A stretch of 43,763 bases of DNA from Goleter apudmare HA4340-LM2 (GCA_019359495.1 JAHHHF010000009.1:1-43763), one strand, 5' to 3'. Shown: positions 8,236 through 17,131, counted from the stretch's first letter. The notes: generated from the letters alone by a model not told the origin. A program made the numbers and translations.

Positions 8236-8481
8236 ATGACAGCAACAGATTTTTTGACTAGTCTAGCATCCGGAGACCTTAACATCGTCACGGGATTTGT
8301 ATGGGTAGTAATAGCCACCACCCTATCTCTAGTTGGTGGTGGTATTGGGGGGATGCTATTAGCTGGAAAGGATATAGGTTATGAGTTTTCCGCCGCCTTG
8401 GGTGGATTATTCGCCCCGATTGCTGTGATTCCTGCCATACTCTTAGGGTTATTTGTACTGAATTTATTCGCAAATTATTAG
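8236..8481 (+). CDS. Small membrane protein of the extended hyp cluster (81 aa)
   Basis: Two hydrophobic spans (about residues 18-43 and 52-78) separated by a short polar turn (AGKDIGYEF); glycine-rich packing motif VGGGIGGMLLAG in the first span. A ribosome site AAGGAAACC precedes the ATG. It sits eight bases upstream of another small membrane gene. Counterparts upstream of hypF in PCC 7120 are described only as hypothetical. I do not know the function; a membrane partner for hydrogenase or an FeS assembly protein would fit the context. Confidence 0.7.
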   Translation: MTATDFLTSLASGDLNIVTGFVWVVIATTLSLVGGGIGGMLLAGKDIGYEFSAALGGLFAPIAVIPAILLGLFVLNLFANY

Positions 8482-8489
8482 GAGGCATC

Positions 8490-8714
8490 ATGTTTGAAAT
8501 TGGGTGGTTTTCCGCTAAATTGTTTTTCAAGGGAAAGCTACTGCGTGACCCCATACAATTTGTCCGACAAACTGCAATTGGTATTGCTATAGGTTCTCTA
8601 CTATTGGTGTCTCTTGCACAAACCGAAATTCCTTTTTGGTCAACAATAGTAATATCTAGTTTGGTCACTGGTGCAGCTATGCCATTTCTCTTAAAAGACT
8701 TCAAAATGAAGTAA
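8490..8714 (+). CDS. Small membrane protein of the extended hyp cluster (74 aa)
   Basis: A 74-residue protein with two hydrophobic spans (about 26-43 and 48-67) after an amphipathic, basic N-terminus (KLFFKGKLLRD). The start ATG follows AGGAGGC at a good distance, and the gene is eight bases after the previous one, so the pair is translationally linked. No family recognised. Confidence 0.7.
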   Translation: MFEIGWFSAKLFFKGKLLRDPIQFVRQTAIGIAIGSLLLVSLAQTEIPFWSTIVISSLVTGAAMPFLLKDFKMK

Positions 8715-8789
8715 GTGTGAGTGTGAGTTGAGTGTTTTACGTTGTGATATCAAATTCATTCAGGAAAAGTCAAAAGTGAATAATAAGCA

Positions 8790-9659
8790 ATGATTACACT
8801 CATTGAACACACAGCAACACTTGAGGAGTTAATTCAAGAAATTAACCGCTTTGAAGCTATTATATCCGAATGGGATGAAAGCCAGAGGTGTGTAGCTGTA
8901 GGGTTAAAAAGAGCAATTGAAGCCTTACATAAAACCGCCTTGAAGCGTTTGATTAAAAGCCTCAAGGCAGAATCAATGTCAGCTTTGCGTCATGCCGTTA
9001 CTGATGAAGTAGTATACGCAGTACTGCTTTATCATGAATTGGTTAAACCACCAAAACCACCATTGTCAGAACGCATTCAGACAGCACTAAATGAAGTCCG
9101 TCCTGGATTACAAAGTCATAACGGAGATATAGAACTAGTAGCAATTAAACCACCAGATACAGTAGAGGTTAGGTTAATCGGAAGCTGTAGTAATTGTCCA
9201 ACTTCTACTTTGACTTTATCTCAAGGAGTTGAACAGGCGATTAAATCCCATTGCCCAGAAATTACTACAGTAATTGCGGTTAATCATCGTCCTGTTGTTG
9301 ATACTAACACTGCTGGTTTAATTAGTCCATTTTCTCCCCAACCTGTCTCTACTTGGATTAAGGTAACAACTGTTGATCAAGTTCCTGAATTTGCTGTACT
9401 GACGGCATCATTTGCGGATAATTCACTCATTTTACATCGTCAAGGTGTTAACATCACTTGTTACCATAATGCTTGCACTCATTTAGGAAATCCTCTAGCT
9501 GAAGGGCAGGTAGAAAATGGTATTATCACTTGTCCTGCCCACGGATTTCAGTACAGGTTAGCAACAGGTGAATGTTTAACTGTGCCCGGTGTTTCTCTTG
9601 TGTCTTATCCACTACGAATTAAAGAGAATCAGGTTTTTGTACAGTTACCTAGAAGATGA
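8790..9659 (+). CDS. NifU C-terminal-like / Rieske fusion protein
   Basis: A 289-residue, three-part protein. Residues 1-85 are helical. Residues about 90-155 form a NifU C-terminal (Nfu) domain with the CSNCP cluster-binding pair (GSCSNCPTSTLTLSQGVEQAI). Residues about 185-289 are a Rieske [2Fe-2S] domain with CTHLGNPL and CPAHGF. Nfu domains deliver FeS clusters; the Rieske domain would carry electrons. It is the conserved NifU-like gene of the extended hyp cluster, and its place next to hydrogenase maturation genes suggests a role in FeS assembly or electron handling for the uptake hydrogenase small subunit; that is inference. The domain fusion itself is well supported. Confidence 0.85.
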   Translation: MITLIEHTATLEELIQEINRFEAIISEWDESQRCVAVGLKRAIEALHKTALKRLIKSLKAESMSALRHAVTDEVVYAVLLYHELVKPPKPPLSERIQTALNEVRPGLQSHNGDIELVAIKPPDTVEVRLIGSCSNCPTSTLTLSQGVEQAIKSHCPEITTVIAVNHRPVVDTNTAGLISPFSPQPVSTWIKVTTVDQVPEFAVLTASFADNSLILHRQGVNITCYHNACTHLGNPLAEGQVENGIITCPAHGFQYRLATGECLTVPGVSLVSYPLRIKENQVFVQLPRR

Positions 9660-9675
9660 AAACTTGATGCCAAAT

Positions 9676-9721
9676 TAACCACAGATAAACAGGTATGATG
9701 AGCAGTGTTTATCTGTGGTTA
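9676..9721. repeat. 16-bp inverted repeat between Nfu-Rieske and NHL genes
   Basis: Arms TAACCACAGATAAACA and TGTTTATCTGTGGTTA are perfect, with a 14-base loop. It fills the gap between two genes on the same strand and could act as an RNA-stabilising stem or a weak terminator within the operon. Confidence 0.75.
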
Positions 9722-9770
9722 TAATTAACGCCTTATTTTCAAAATCGCCACGACCGACACATACAAAAAT

Positions 9771-10964
9771 ATGCCGATGATTTTGAATAATAATCAGTTG
9801 TCATCTACAAAATTTATCCAAGATTTATCCTTTTCATCTGAAGGTGCAGAAGTAATTTTAGGTGAAATTTTAAAACCAGAAGAATTAGTCATACCATTAG
9901 CACCTAGTGCCACAAGTATGTTTGGCCCTCGTGGCGCTTGTTTAATATCAGAAACTGGCCCTTTATGGGTATCGGATACAGGACATCATCGGTTATTGGG
10001 ATGGCGAAATTTACCGACTCAAGATAGTCAAAGTGCTGATTGGGTAATTGGACAACCAGACTTTTACCATGAGGGACAAAATGCTAAAGGTACAACGGGA
10101 AGGGCAACTTTTAGTGTACCTACAGGAATTTGTGCTTGTGGCCCAGGGTTAGCCGTCGCTGATGCTTGGAATCACCGGATTTTAATTTGGCAAAATTTGC
10201 CTGAAGATAGTAATATTCCGGCTGATTTGGTGTTAGGTCAAGCTAATTTTAGGGATAATGAACCTAATAGAGGTAGTCAGATAGCAGCAGCTAATACTCT
10301 CAACTGGCCTTATGGTGTTTTCTATCACCAAGGTAAGCTATTTGTAGCTGATACAGGCAATCGGCGGTTATTAATTTGGCTGCAATTACCAACAGAAATT
10401 GGTCAACCTGCTGATTTAGTGCTGGGACAGCCGGATATGATATCTCGTAATGAAAATGGTGGCGGTTCTCCCACAGCAGCAAGTATGCGTTGGTGTCACG
10501 ATATTACCTCTTGGGGAGACAATTTAGTTGTTACTGATGCAGGTAATCATCGGGTGATGATTTGGCAGGGAATGCCAACAGTAAATAATGCACCTTGTGC
10601 TGTGGTTTTAGGACAAAAAACTTTTGATTTTGTGGAGATGAATCAAGGGGTTTATTTGCCTAGTGCTAGTAGTTTGAGTATGCCTTATGGGGTAGAGGCT
10701 ATTGGTGATTGGTTGCTAGTTGCTGATACTGCTAATTCTCGTTTGTTAGCATGGAAGCAGCCAGAGTCAATTTTATCACTGCAAGGTGCGGTAGCAGATG
10801 CGATCGCTGGACAAATTGATTTTAAAAGTAAAGGTGAAAATCGTAATTTTGGTCTGCCAACACGAGATAGTTTGAATTGGTGTTATGGGGTGAAGGTGTG
10901 TGGTAAGACTGGGGTTGTAGCTGATTCGGGGAATAATCGAGTTTTGTTGTGGAGGTTGAAATAG
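9771..10964 (+). CDS. NHL-repeat beta-propeller protein
   Basis: The 397-residue protein is built from about five repeats of roughly 60 residues, each with an ADLVLGQ..F segment and a VADTGNRRLLIW segment (for example near residues 72, 135, 190, 255, 320 and 385), the signature of an NHL six-bladed propeller. No signal peptide is seen, so it is probably cytoplasmic. NHL propellers are interaction platforms. It lies directly upstream of hypF and belongs to the extended hyp cluster; a scaffold role in hydrogenase maturation is plausible but unproven. Two methionines (1 and 3) could start it; the first is used. Confidence 0.8.
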   Translation: MPMILNNNQLSSTKFIQDLSFSSEGAEVILGEILKPEELVIPLAPSATSMFGPRGACLISETGPLWVSDTGHHRLLGWRNLPTQDSQSADWVIGQPDFYHEGQNAKGTTGRATFSVPTGICACGPGLAVADAWNHRILIWQNLPEDSNIPADLVLGQANFRDNEPNRGSQIAAANTLNWPYGVFYHQGKLFVADTGNRRLLIWLQLPTEIGQPADLVLGQPDMISRNENGGGSPTAASMRWCHDITSWGDNLVVTDAGNHRVMIWQGMPTVNNAPCAVVLGQKTFDFVEMNQGVYLPSASSLSMPYGVEAIGDWLLVADTANSRLLAWKQPESILSLQGAVADAIAGQIDFKSKGENRNFGLPTRDSLNWCYGVKVCGKTGVVADSGNNRVLLWRLK

Positions 10965-10965
10965 G

Positions 10966-11045
10966 AGTTTTTTTAACGCGGAGGGGCGCGGAGGTTAGCG
11001 CAAAGGGACGCTGAGGTTTTTTAGGGTTTATTTAGGGAAATGAAA
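10966..11045. repeat. STRR-type short tandem repeats before hypF
   Basis: GCGGAGG/GCGCAAAGG-type heptamers (AACGCGGAGGGGCGCGGAGG...). The same repeat class lies at 13505-13640 and 25903-25978. Such repeats are typical of heterocystous cyanobacteria. Confidence 0.7.
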
Positions 11046-11049
11046 GTTT

Positions 11050-13419
11050 ATGAGGGTGGAGGAAATTAGAGTTTGTGGTACTGTTCAGGGCGTGGGCTTT
11101 CGTCCTGCTGTATATCGTATTGCTAAAGTTTGTGGGTTGCGTGGAGAGGTTTGTAATGATGGCGAAGGGGTGTTAATTCGGGTTAGTGGTAGTGAGGTAG
11201 AGTTAACAGAATTTGTCACTAAATTACAGCAAGAATGTCCGCCATTGGCGAAAATTCAGCAAATTACAAGAAGTCAATACACAGATGAATTTAAGTTTGA
11301 TGATTTTGTGATTTCTAATAGTGTCAATAGTGCAGTCAAAACAGAAATTACACCTGATGCTGCTATTTGTCCTGAATGTCTACAAGAAATTTTTGACCCC
11401 TTTAGCCGGTTCTTTCGTTATCCTTTTACCAACTGTACCCACTGCGGCCCACGCCTGAGTATTATCCGCGCCATTCCTTATGACAGATGTAATACTAGTA
11501 TGTCTGCATTTGCTATGTGTGCGGAATGTGCAAAGGAATACCAAAACGTGGAAAATCGTCGCTTTCATGCCCAACCTGTAGCTTGCTATGTCTGCGGACC
11601 TCAGGCTTGGTTGGAACGTGCTGATGGTAAGCCTGTTACTGCTTCTATGTTCTCCATGTTAGATGATGTTGATGCTGTCTGTACGCTGTTGCAAAAAGGC
11701 GAGGTTGTCGCAATTAAGGGTATAGGTGGAATTCATCTGGCTTGCGATGCTACCCAGGAAGCTGCTGTGCAAAAATTGCGTCAGGGTAAAAGACGCTATC
11801 ATAAACCCTTGGCTTTAATGGCGCGGGATGTAGCAGTAATTGCAGAATATTGCATGGTTAATGCTAAGGAAAAAGATTTATTAGCAAGTCCGGCTGCACC
11901 AATTGTATTGTTGCAAAAAAAGCGCATGGGCGATGGGGAATTAAATCAGCACTCCATAGCATATTCCGTTGCATCAGGGCAAAATACCCTTGGTTTTATG
12001 CTACCTTATACGCCCCTGCATCATCTAATTCTTAAGCGGATGAATCGACCGATTGTGTTAACGAGTGGCAATATTGCTGATGAACCGCAATGTATTGATA
12101 ACGATGAAGCACGGGAAAAGCTAGGACAAATTGCTGATTATTTTATATTACATAATCGAGAAATTGTTAATCGGATAGATGATTCGGTGATGCGGGTAGT
12201 TGGTGATCAAATCCAAACCATTCGTCGTGCTAGGGGATATGCACCAGCACCGATTAATTTACCACCAGGATTTGAGCAAGTACCCCAAATTTTGGCAATG
12301 GGTAGTGAGTTAAAAAATACCTTTTGTTTGTTGCGAGAAGGGCAAGCGATTCTCTCTCAACATTTGGGAGATTTAGAAAATGCTGCGGCTTTTAATGCCT
12401 ATGAAGATACTTTGAATTTATACTTAAATTTATTTGAGTATCAACCAGCAGTAATTGCCATTGATAAACATCCCGAATATCTCTCAACAAAACTAGGTAA
12501 AGAACTAGCAGCCGCTAATCAAATTCAACTCAGTTATGTTCAGCATCATCACGCCCATATTGCGGCTTGTATGGCTGAGAATGGCATACCTCTCAATTCA
12601 CCACCAGTATTAGGAATAGCATTAGATGGGTTAGGTTATGGTGAAGATGGTCAACTCTGGGGTGGCGAATTTCTCTTAGCTGATTATTGCCAATTTAAAA
12701 GATTAGCAACATTTAAACCCTTAGCAATGATTGGCGGAAAACAAGCAATTTACCAGCCTTGGCGCAATACCTATGCTCAATTAATAGCAGTTGATAGCTG
12801 GGAAAATTTAATCAACAAGTATGGTGAATTAGAAATCTTAAAATTTTTAGAGCAAAAGCCATTAAAGCTACTCAATCAGCTTATAGAACGAGGTATTAAC
12901 TCCCCTCCAACTTCGTCAGTGGGGCGCTTATTCGACGCAGTAGCAGGGGCTATAGGTATTTGTCGAGAAGAATGTAGCTATGAAGGACAAGCTGCGATCG
13001 CACTGGAAGCTTTAGTAGATATTCACAGCTTAAATAATTATGAAGAAATACCAACTTATGCTTTTGCGACTAGCTTTTTAGATAGTATTTATTGTATAGA
13101 CCCTAGTCCCATGTGGCAAGTTATACTTAATGACTTACAGCAGCAGACTCCTCAAGCAACCATAGCAACAAAATTTCATCAAAGTTTGGCAAAAGTAATT
13201 GTAGAAATGGTTGATTGTCTATCGAACCAAACATTATTTAATGAAGTCATTTTAACAGGAGGAGTGTGGCAAAATCGTATTTTATTAGAGCTAGTTAAAA
13301 AAGGTATACAAGCATTAGGAATTAATGTACTCACCCACAGTTTAGTTCCTGCTAATGATGGTGGTATATCTCTAGGTCAATCAGTGATTGCAGCCGCTAA
13401 AATAATTAAGTTGGCATAA
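11050..13419 (+). CDS. hypF: Carbamoyltransferase HypF
   Basis: A 789-residue protein with the full HypF order: acylphosphatase domain (VCGTVQGVGFRP, residues 8-19), two zinc fingers (CPECL... CTHCG..., CAECA...CYVCG; about 108-182), YrdC-like domain (about 200-380, GIGGIHLACDA, RGKRRYHKP-type motif), and a Kae1-like C-terminal domain with HHHAHIAACMAE (about 498-509) and a glycine-rich end GGVWQN. HypF converts carbamoyl phosphate and ATP to the carbamoyl adenylate and transfers the group to the HypE C-terminal cysteine, the first step of cyanide ligand synthesis for NiFe hydrogenase. All domains are intact. It opens the hyp genes proper. Confidence 0.97.
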   Translation: MRVEEIRVCGTVQGVGFRPAVYRIAKVCGLRGEVCNDGEGVLIRVSGSEVELTEFVTKLQQECPPLAKIQQITRSQYTDEFKFDDFVISNSVNSAVKTEITPDAAICPECLQEIFDPFSRFFRYPFTNCTHCGPRLSIIRAIPYDRCNTSMSAFAMCAECAKEYQNVENRRFHAQPVACYVCGPQAWLERADGKPVTASMFSMLDDVDAVCTLLQKGEVVAIKGIGGIHLACDATQEAAVQKLRQGKRRYHKPLALMARDVAVIAEYCMVNAKEKDLLASPAAPIVLLQKKRMGDGELNQHSIAYSVASGQNTLGFMLPYTPLHHLILKRMNRPIVLTSGNIADEPQCIDNDEAREKLGQIADYFILHNREIVNRIDDSVMRVVGDQIQTIRRARGYAPAPINLPPGFEQVPQILAMGSELKNTFCLLREGQAILSQHLGDLENAAAFNAYEDTLNLYLNLFEYQPAVIAIDKHPEYLSTKLGKELAAANQIQLSYVQHHHAHIAACMAENGIPLNSPPVLGIALDGLGYGEDGQLWGGEFLLADYCQFKRLATFKPLAMIGGKQAIYQPWRNTYAQLIAVDSWENLINKYGELEILKFLEQKPLKLLNQLIERGINSPPTSSVGRLFDAVAGAIGICREECSYEGQAAIALEALVDIHSLNNYEEIPTYAFATSFLDSIYCIDPSPMWQVILNDLQQQTPQATIATKFHQSLAKVIVEMVDCLSNQTLFNEVILTGGVWQNRILLELVKKGIQALGINVLTHSLVPANDGGISLGQSVIAAAKIIKLA

Positions 13420-13504
13420 GTCACAGTAACTCATAGGGATTTTCATTTGTGGTTAGTCATTTGTCATTCGTCATTTTAGAAATGGGTATACATAGTTAGC
13501 ATTT

Positions 13505-13640
13505 AAAAAACTTTTCTCTCTGCGTTCTCTGTCTTGAAAAGTTCTGATGCCTGTGGCAAGCCACCCTCCGGGTGTCTACGGAGGAAGCCTCCGCTCAGAC
13601 TTTTCGCTGCGCCTCTGCGGTTTGTATCTCAAAGGAAAAC
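13505..13640. repeat. STRR block interrupted by a small palindromic repeat, before hypC
   Basis: CTCTGCG-type heptamers (CTCTCTGCGTTCTCTG ... GCTGCGCCTCTGCGG) flank a GC-rich insert with hairpins (CACCCTCCGGGTG; CTACGGAGG). An open frame through this block would extend hypC by 37 residues but is not homologous to HypC. Confidence 0.65.
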
Positions 13641-13644
13641 AAAA

Positions 13645-13890
13645 ATGTGTTTAGGAATTCCCGGACAAATTGTTGAAATAACCGACATCAAACAAAAATT
13701 AGCCATCGTCAATGTTGGTGGTGTAAAACGCCAAGTAAACATTGCTTGTATCGTCGATGAACAACATCCCCCTGAAGCTTGTATTGGTGGCTGGGTACTA
13801 GTTCATGTTGGCTTTGCGATGAATCGCATCAACGAACAAGAAGCAGCAGAAACATTAAAACTCTTAGCAGAAATAGCAGCAATTCAATAA
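13645..13890 (+). CDS. hypC: Hydrogenase maturation chaperone HypC
   Basis: An 81-residue protein starting MCLGIPGQI, whose Cys2 is the residue that binds HypD and the large-subunit precursor after removal of Met. The rest matches HypC/HupF (NVGGVKRQVNIACI; GGWVLVHVGFAMNRI; EQEAAETLKLLAEI). I place the start at 13645 because family members always begin MC and AAAGGAAAAC precedes it; the longer frame from 13534 runs through a repeat block. HypC carries the Fe(CN)2CO group with HypD. Confidence 0.96.
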   Translation: MCLGIPGQIVEITDIKQKLAIVNVGGVKRQVNIACIVDEQHPPEACIGGWVLVHVGFAMNRINEQEAAETLKLLAEIAAIQ

Positions 13891-13944
13891 AACAGGAATT
13901 CAGCAGGTGGTGCAAATAAAGGTTGTCAAGAGTCCAGGGTAATT

Positions 13945-13990
13945 AGTAAATAGCTATTGCCTATTGCCTATTGCCTATTACTTATTCCCT
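13945..13990. repeat. STRR (ATTGCCT heptamers) at the hypD 5' end
   Basis: Tandem copies of ATTGCCT and variants (GCTATTGCCTATTGCCTATTGCC...). They are in frame with hypD and would code for a spurious N-terminal extension MPIAYYLFPNF. Confidence 0.8.
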
Positions 13991-13996
13991 AATTTT

Positions 13997-15178
13997 ATGA
14001 AATATGTAGATGAATTTCGGGAACCAGAAAAAGCGGAAGCCTTACGCCGCGAAATTGCTAAATTATCGAATCAATTAGCAAAACCGCTCAAAATCATGGA
14101 AGTATGCGGTGGACATACTCACTCGATATTTAAATATGGGATTGAAGAACTCCTACCCGACACCGTGGAATTAATTCATGGCCCTGGTTGTCCAGTGTGC
14201 GTCATGCCAAAAGGGAGATTAGATGATGCGATCGCTATCTCTCAAAATAGTAACGTGATCTTCGCCACCTTTGGCGATGCTATGCGGGTTCCCGGTTCCA
14301 AAACCAGCTTACTGCAAGCTAGGGCACAAGGTGCAGATATTCGCATGGTGTATTCTCCCCTGGATAGCCTACAAATTGCCAAAGACAATCCAGATAAAGA
14401 AGTTGTTTTTTTCGCCCTAGGCTTTGAAACCACAGCCCCCAGCACAGCCCTCACCATCCTCCAAGCAGCAGCCGAAAAAATTCCTAACTTTAGTATGTTT
14501 AGTAATCACGTCCTCGTGATTCCCGCCCTGAAAGCATTGCTAGACAACCCCGACCTACAACTAGATGGATTTGTGGGGCCTGGGCATGTGAGTATGGTAA
14601 TTGGCACTGACCCTTATCAGTTTATTTCGCAACAATATCATAAACCGATAGTCGTTTCAGGATTTGAACCTTTAGATATCTTCCAATCAATTTGGATGCT
14701 ATTAAAACAACTAGTAGAAAATCGTTGTACAGTTGAGAATCAATACAATCGACTAGTAAAACCCCAAGGAAATGCTGTAGCACTACAAGCTATTAACAAA
14801 GTTTTTGCAGTCCGAGATAGTTTTGATTGGCGCGGCTTAGGAGAAATCCCCGATTCAGGATTAAAAATTCGCCCAGAATATGCCCAATTTGATGCTGAAA
14901 TTAAATTCACTATTCCTAACCAAAAAGTTGCTGATCATAAAGCTTGTCAATGTGGAGAAATTCTCAAAGGAGTTTTAAAACCTTGGCAGTGTAAAGTATT
15001 TGGTACAGCTTGCACACCAGAAACACCAATTGGTAGTTGCATGGTATCTTCAGAAGGTGCTTGTGCAGCTTATTATAAATATGGCAGACTCTCCACAATG
15101 GCTAAAAAAATGGCAGCACAAAAACCGAAAGTGAATTTATCTCAAGAACCTCTACCTTCTTGTAGTTTTTTGGGATAG
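13997..15178 (+). CDS. hypD: Hydrogenase formation protein HypD
   Basis: The 393-residue form (start MKYVDEFREPEKAE) has the HypD signatures: MEVCGGHTHSIFKYG (about 34-48) with the central cysteine, GPGCPVCVMP (about 68-77), and a C-terminal 4Fe-4S cluster region with CQCGEILKG...CKVFGTACTPETPIGSCMVSSEGAC. HypD assembles the Fe(CN)2CO moiety with HypC. A longer frame begins at 13964, but its first 11 residues come from ATTGCCT repeats, so I start at the ATG at 13997. Length fits the family (about 370-390). It is followed by a tautomerase gene after 27 bases. Confidence 0.95.
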   Translation: MKYVDEFREPEKAEALRREIAKLSNQLAKPLKIMEVCGGHTHSIFKYGIEELLPDTVELIHGPGCPVCVMPKGRLDDAIAISQNSNVIFATFGDAMRVPGSKTSLLQARAQGADIRMVYSPLDSLQIAKDNPDKEVVFFALGFETTAPSTALTILQAAAEKIPNFSMFSNHVLVIPALKALLDNPDLQLDGFVGPGHVSMVIGTDPYQFISQQYHKPIVVSGFEPLDIFQSIWMLLKQLVENRCTVENQYNRLVKPQGNAVALQAINKVFAVRDSFDWRGLGEIPDSGLKIRPEYAQFDAEIKFTIPNQKVADHKACQCGEILKGVLKPWQCKVFGTACTPETPIGSCMVSSEGACAAYYKYGRLSTMAKKMAAQKPKVNLSQEPLPSCSFLG

Positions 15179-15205
15179 AACAACTATTATCTCAGGAGAA
15201 AACAT

Positions 15206-15421
15206 ATGCCTTTTGTCACAGTTCAAATTGCCAAAGGTCACTCCATCGAAAAAAAGCGACAACTTGTACAAGCAGTTACCGATGCACTTGTTTCTGCTTT
15301 AGGAACCAAACCGGAATGGATAACTGTCCACATTGATGAATTTGAAAGAGAAAATTGGGCAGTTGGCGGTCAATTACACGTTGATAAGCATAGCGGTAGG
15401 CATAAAGAAAAAGGTGTATAA
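15206..15421 (+). CDS. 4-oxalocrotonate tautomerase-family protein
   Basis: A 71-residue protein beginning MPFVTVQIAKGHS. Removal of Met exposes Pro1, the general base of the tautomerase superfamily; the following pattern (S.EKKRQLVQAVTDAL...W.TVHIDEFERENWAVGG) fits the family's beta-alpha-beta fold. A small tautomerase gene between hypD and hypE is a known feature of the Nostoc hyp operon. Its substrate there is unknown. The ribosome site AGGAG lies 7 bases upstream. Confidence 0.88.
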   Translation: MPFVTVQIAKGHSIEKKRQLVQAVTDALVSALGTKPEWITVHIDEFERENWAVGGQLHVDKHSGRHKEKGV

Positions 15422-15630
15422 GCTAAAACACATCTAAATTGCTTAATCATTCCTAATGGTCGTAGTTTGTTATTTGTTATTCGTCATTTGTATTCACAAA
15501 GTACAAAGAACAAATAATTAATTACAGTCTCCAAAGCGAGAATGTGCAATTTAAACGCATATCAGCTTAAAACTAGTATTTAGCATTTAGCATCTGCAAC
15601 ATTTTAGGGGAATCTATCAGATATAAAACC

Positions 15631-16014
15631 ATGAACCAACAATCTATACTTGTTAACATCAGCCCCATTATTCCGGCTGGGGAAGATATAGAAAAAGCCA
15701 TCGAATTTTATGAACAAAAGCTAGGTTTTCAAACTATCCATACAGAAGGTAAACCCTTGAGTATGGCTATAGTCAAACGTGATGCTGCACAAATATTCTT
15801 ACAAAAAAATGATGATAAACACCTGGCAGAAAACACAACATTTTTAATTCAAGTGACGCATATCGAACAACTGTATGCAGAATTATTAGCTAAAGGCGAA
15901 GGAATAATTCACCCCAATGGTCATTTAGCAACCAAGCCTTGGGGATTGAAAGAAATCACAGTCATTGATCCGACTGGTGTTTGCATCACATTCTATGAAA
16001 TAGCTAGTTCTTAA
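15631..16014 (+). CDS. VOC (glyoxalase/bleomycin-resistance fold) protein
   Basis: A 127-residue protein with a VOC beta-alpha-beta-beta-beta repeat: ISPIIPAGEDIEKAIEFYEQKLGF at the start and KEITVIDPTGVCITFYEI at the end, the latter carrying the usual C-terminal Glu metal ligand (FYE). Metal ligand His residues are less obvious, so catalysis is uncertain. It is an insertion between the tautomerase gene and hypE compared with the compact hyp operon as I remember it from PCC 7120. It ends 13 bases before hypE, so co-transcription is likely. Confidence 0.8.
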   Translation: MNQQSILVNISPIIPAGEDIEKAIEFYEQKLGFQTIHTEGKPLSMAIVKRDAAQIFLQKNDDKHLAENTTFLIQVTHIEQLYAELLAKGEGIIHPNGHLATKPWGLKEITVIDPTGVCITFYEIASS

Positions 16015-16027
16015 AATTAATTTCAAT

Positions 16028-17131
16028 ATGGATTATTCACCCAGTCAGCCAATACAAAACCCCCTACTGCAAAAAGTCAAAAAAATCCGCGATCGCCGAG
16101 CTAAAGTGCGGGATACTCATATTACTCTGGCACATGGTAGCGGCGGTAAAGCCATGCGCGACTTAATCGATGATATTTTCGTTAGTAGTTTTGATAATCC
16201 CATTCTCTCCCAATTAGAAGACCAAGCGAGTTTTAACTTAGCTAGTCTCATGCAACAGGGAGATAGACTAGCTTTTACCACTGATTCCTATGTTGTAGAC
16301 CCCCTATTTTTTCCTGGTAGTGATATTGGGGAATTAGCTGTCAATGGCACAATTAATGATTTAGCTGTCAGTGGTGCTAAACCCTTATATCTCACCTGTA
16401 GTGTCATTTTAGAAGAAGGATTACCTGTAGAAACCTTGCGCCGTGTCGCCACAAGTATGAAAGCAGCCGCCAATCAAGCAGGGGTACAAATCATCACAGG
16501 TGACACAAAAGTTGTCCATCGTGGGGCTGCTGATAAACTATTTATTAATACTGCTGGTATTGGGGTTATCCCATCTGGAATTAACATTTCTGCTCAGAAT
16601 ATTCAACCAAAAGATGTAGTCATCATTAACGGTGAATTGGGCAATCATGGCGCTGCGATTTTAATCGCCCGTGGGGAATTAGCGTTAGAAACAGATATCA
16701 AAAGTGACTGTCAGCCTTTACATAGTTTAGTAGCAACTATCCTGAAAGTTTGCCCAGATGTTCATGCTATGCGGGATGCGACACGCGGCGGGTTAGCGAC
16801 AGTTTTAAATGAATTTGCCCTCAGTTCTCAAGTGGGTATTCGGATTGATGAGCAGTCTATCCCAGTCCGGGAAGAGGTACAGGGAGTTTGCGAAATTTTG
16901 GGGTTAGACCCTTTATATTTAGCCAATGAAGGTAAGTTAGTAGTAGTAGTACCGTGTGAATATGCAGAGTCTGTTTTATCAGCTATGAAATCTCACCCGG
17001 CGGGAAAAGATGCTTGTATCATTGGGGAAGCTATTTCCTCACCTCCTGGTGTTGTGATGTTAAAAACTGCTTTTAATGCCGAACGTATTGTTGATATGTT
17101 GGTAGGTGATCAATTGCCACGCATTTGTTGA
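16028..17131 (+). CDS. hypE: Hydrogenase maturation protein HypE
   Basis: A 367-residue PurM-like enzyme with HGSGGKAMRDLID (about 36-48), FTTDSYVVDPLFFPGSDIG (about 83-101), a glycine-rich ITGDTKVV (about 155), and the C-terminal PRIC, whose last residue is the cysteine that is carbamoylated by HypF and dehydrated to thiocyanate. An extra N-terminal region of about 25 residues (SQPIQNPLLQKVKKIRDRRAK) precedes the core and is typical of cyanobacterial forms. No strong ribosome site is seen, suggesting coupling to the gene just upstream. Confidence 0.96.
   Translation: MDYSPSQPIQNPLLQKVKKIRDRRAKVRDTHITLAHGSGGKAMRDLIDDIFVSSFDNPILSQLEDQASFNLASLMQQGDRLAFTTDSYVVDPLFFPGSDIGELAVNGTINDLAVSGAKPLYLTCSVILEEGLPVETLRRVATSMKAAANQAGVQIITGDTKVVHRGAADKLFINTAGIGVIPSGINISAQNIQPKDVVIINGELGNHGAAILIARGELALETDIKSDCQPLHSLVATILKVCPDVHAMRDATRGGLATVLNEFALSSQVGIRIDEQSIPVREEVQGVCEILGLDPLYLANEGKLVVVVPCEYAESVLSAMKSHPAGKDACIIGEAISSPPGVVMLKTAFNAERIVDMLVGDQLPRIC

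Noticed and set aside
13534-13644. N-terminal extension of hypC
   Set aside because: The 37 extra residues come from STRR and palindromic repeats; HypC must start MC for its function.
13940-13990. Possible CRISPR-like array from the ATTGCCT repeats
   Set aside because: Units are seven bases with no spacers; this is an STRR, not CRISPR. No cas genes are present.
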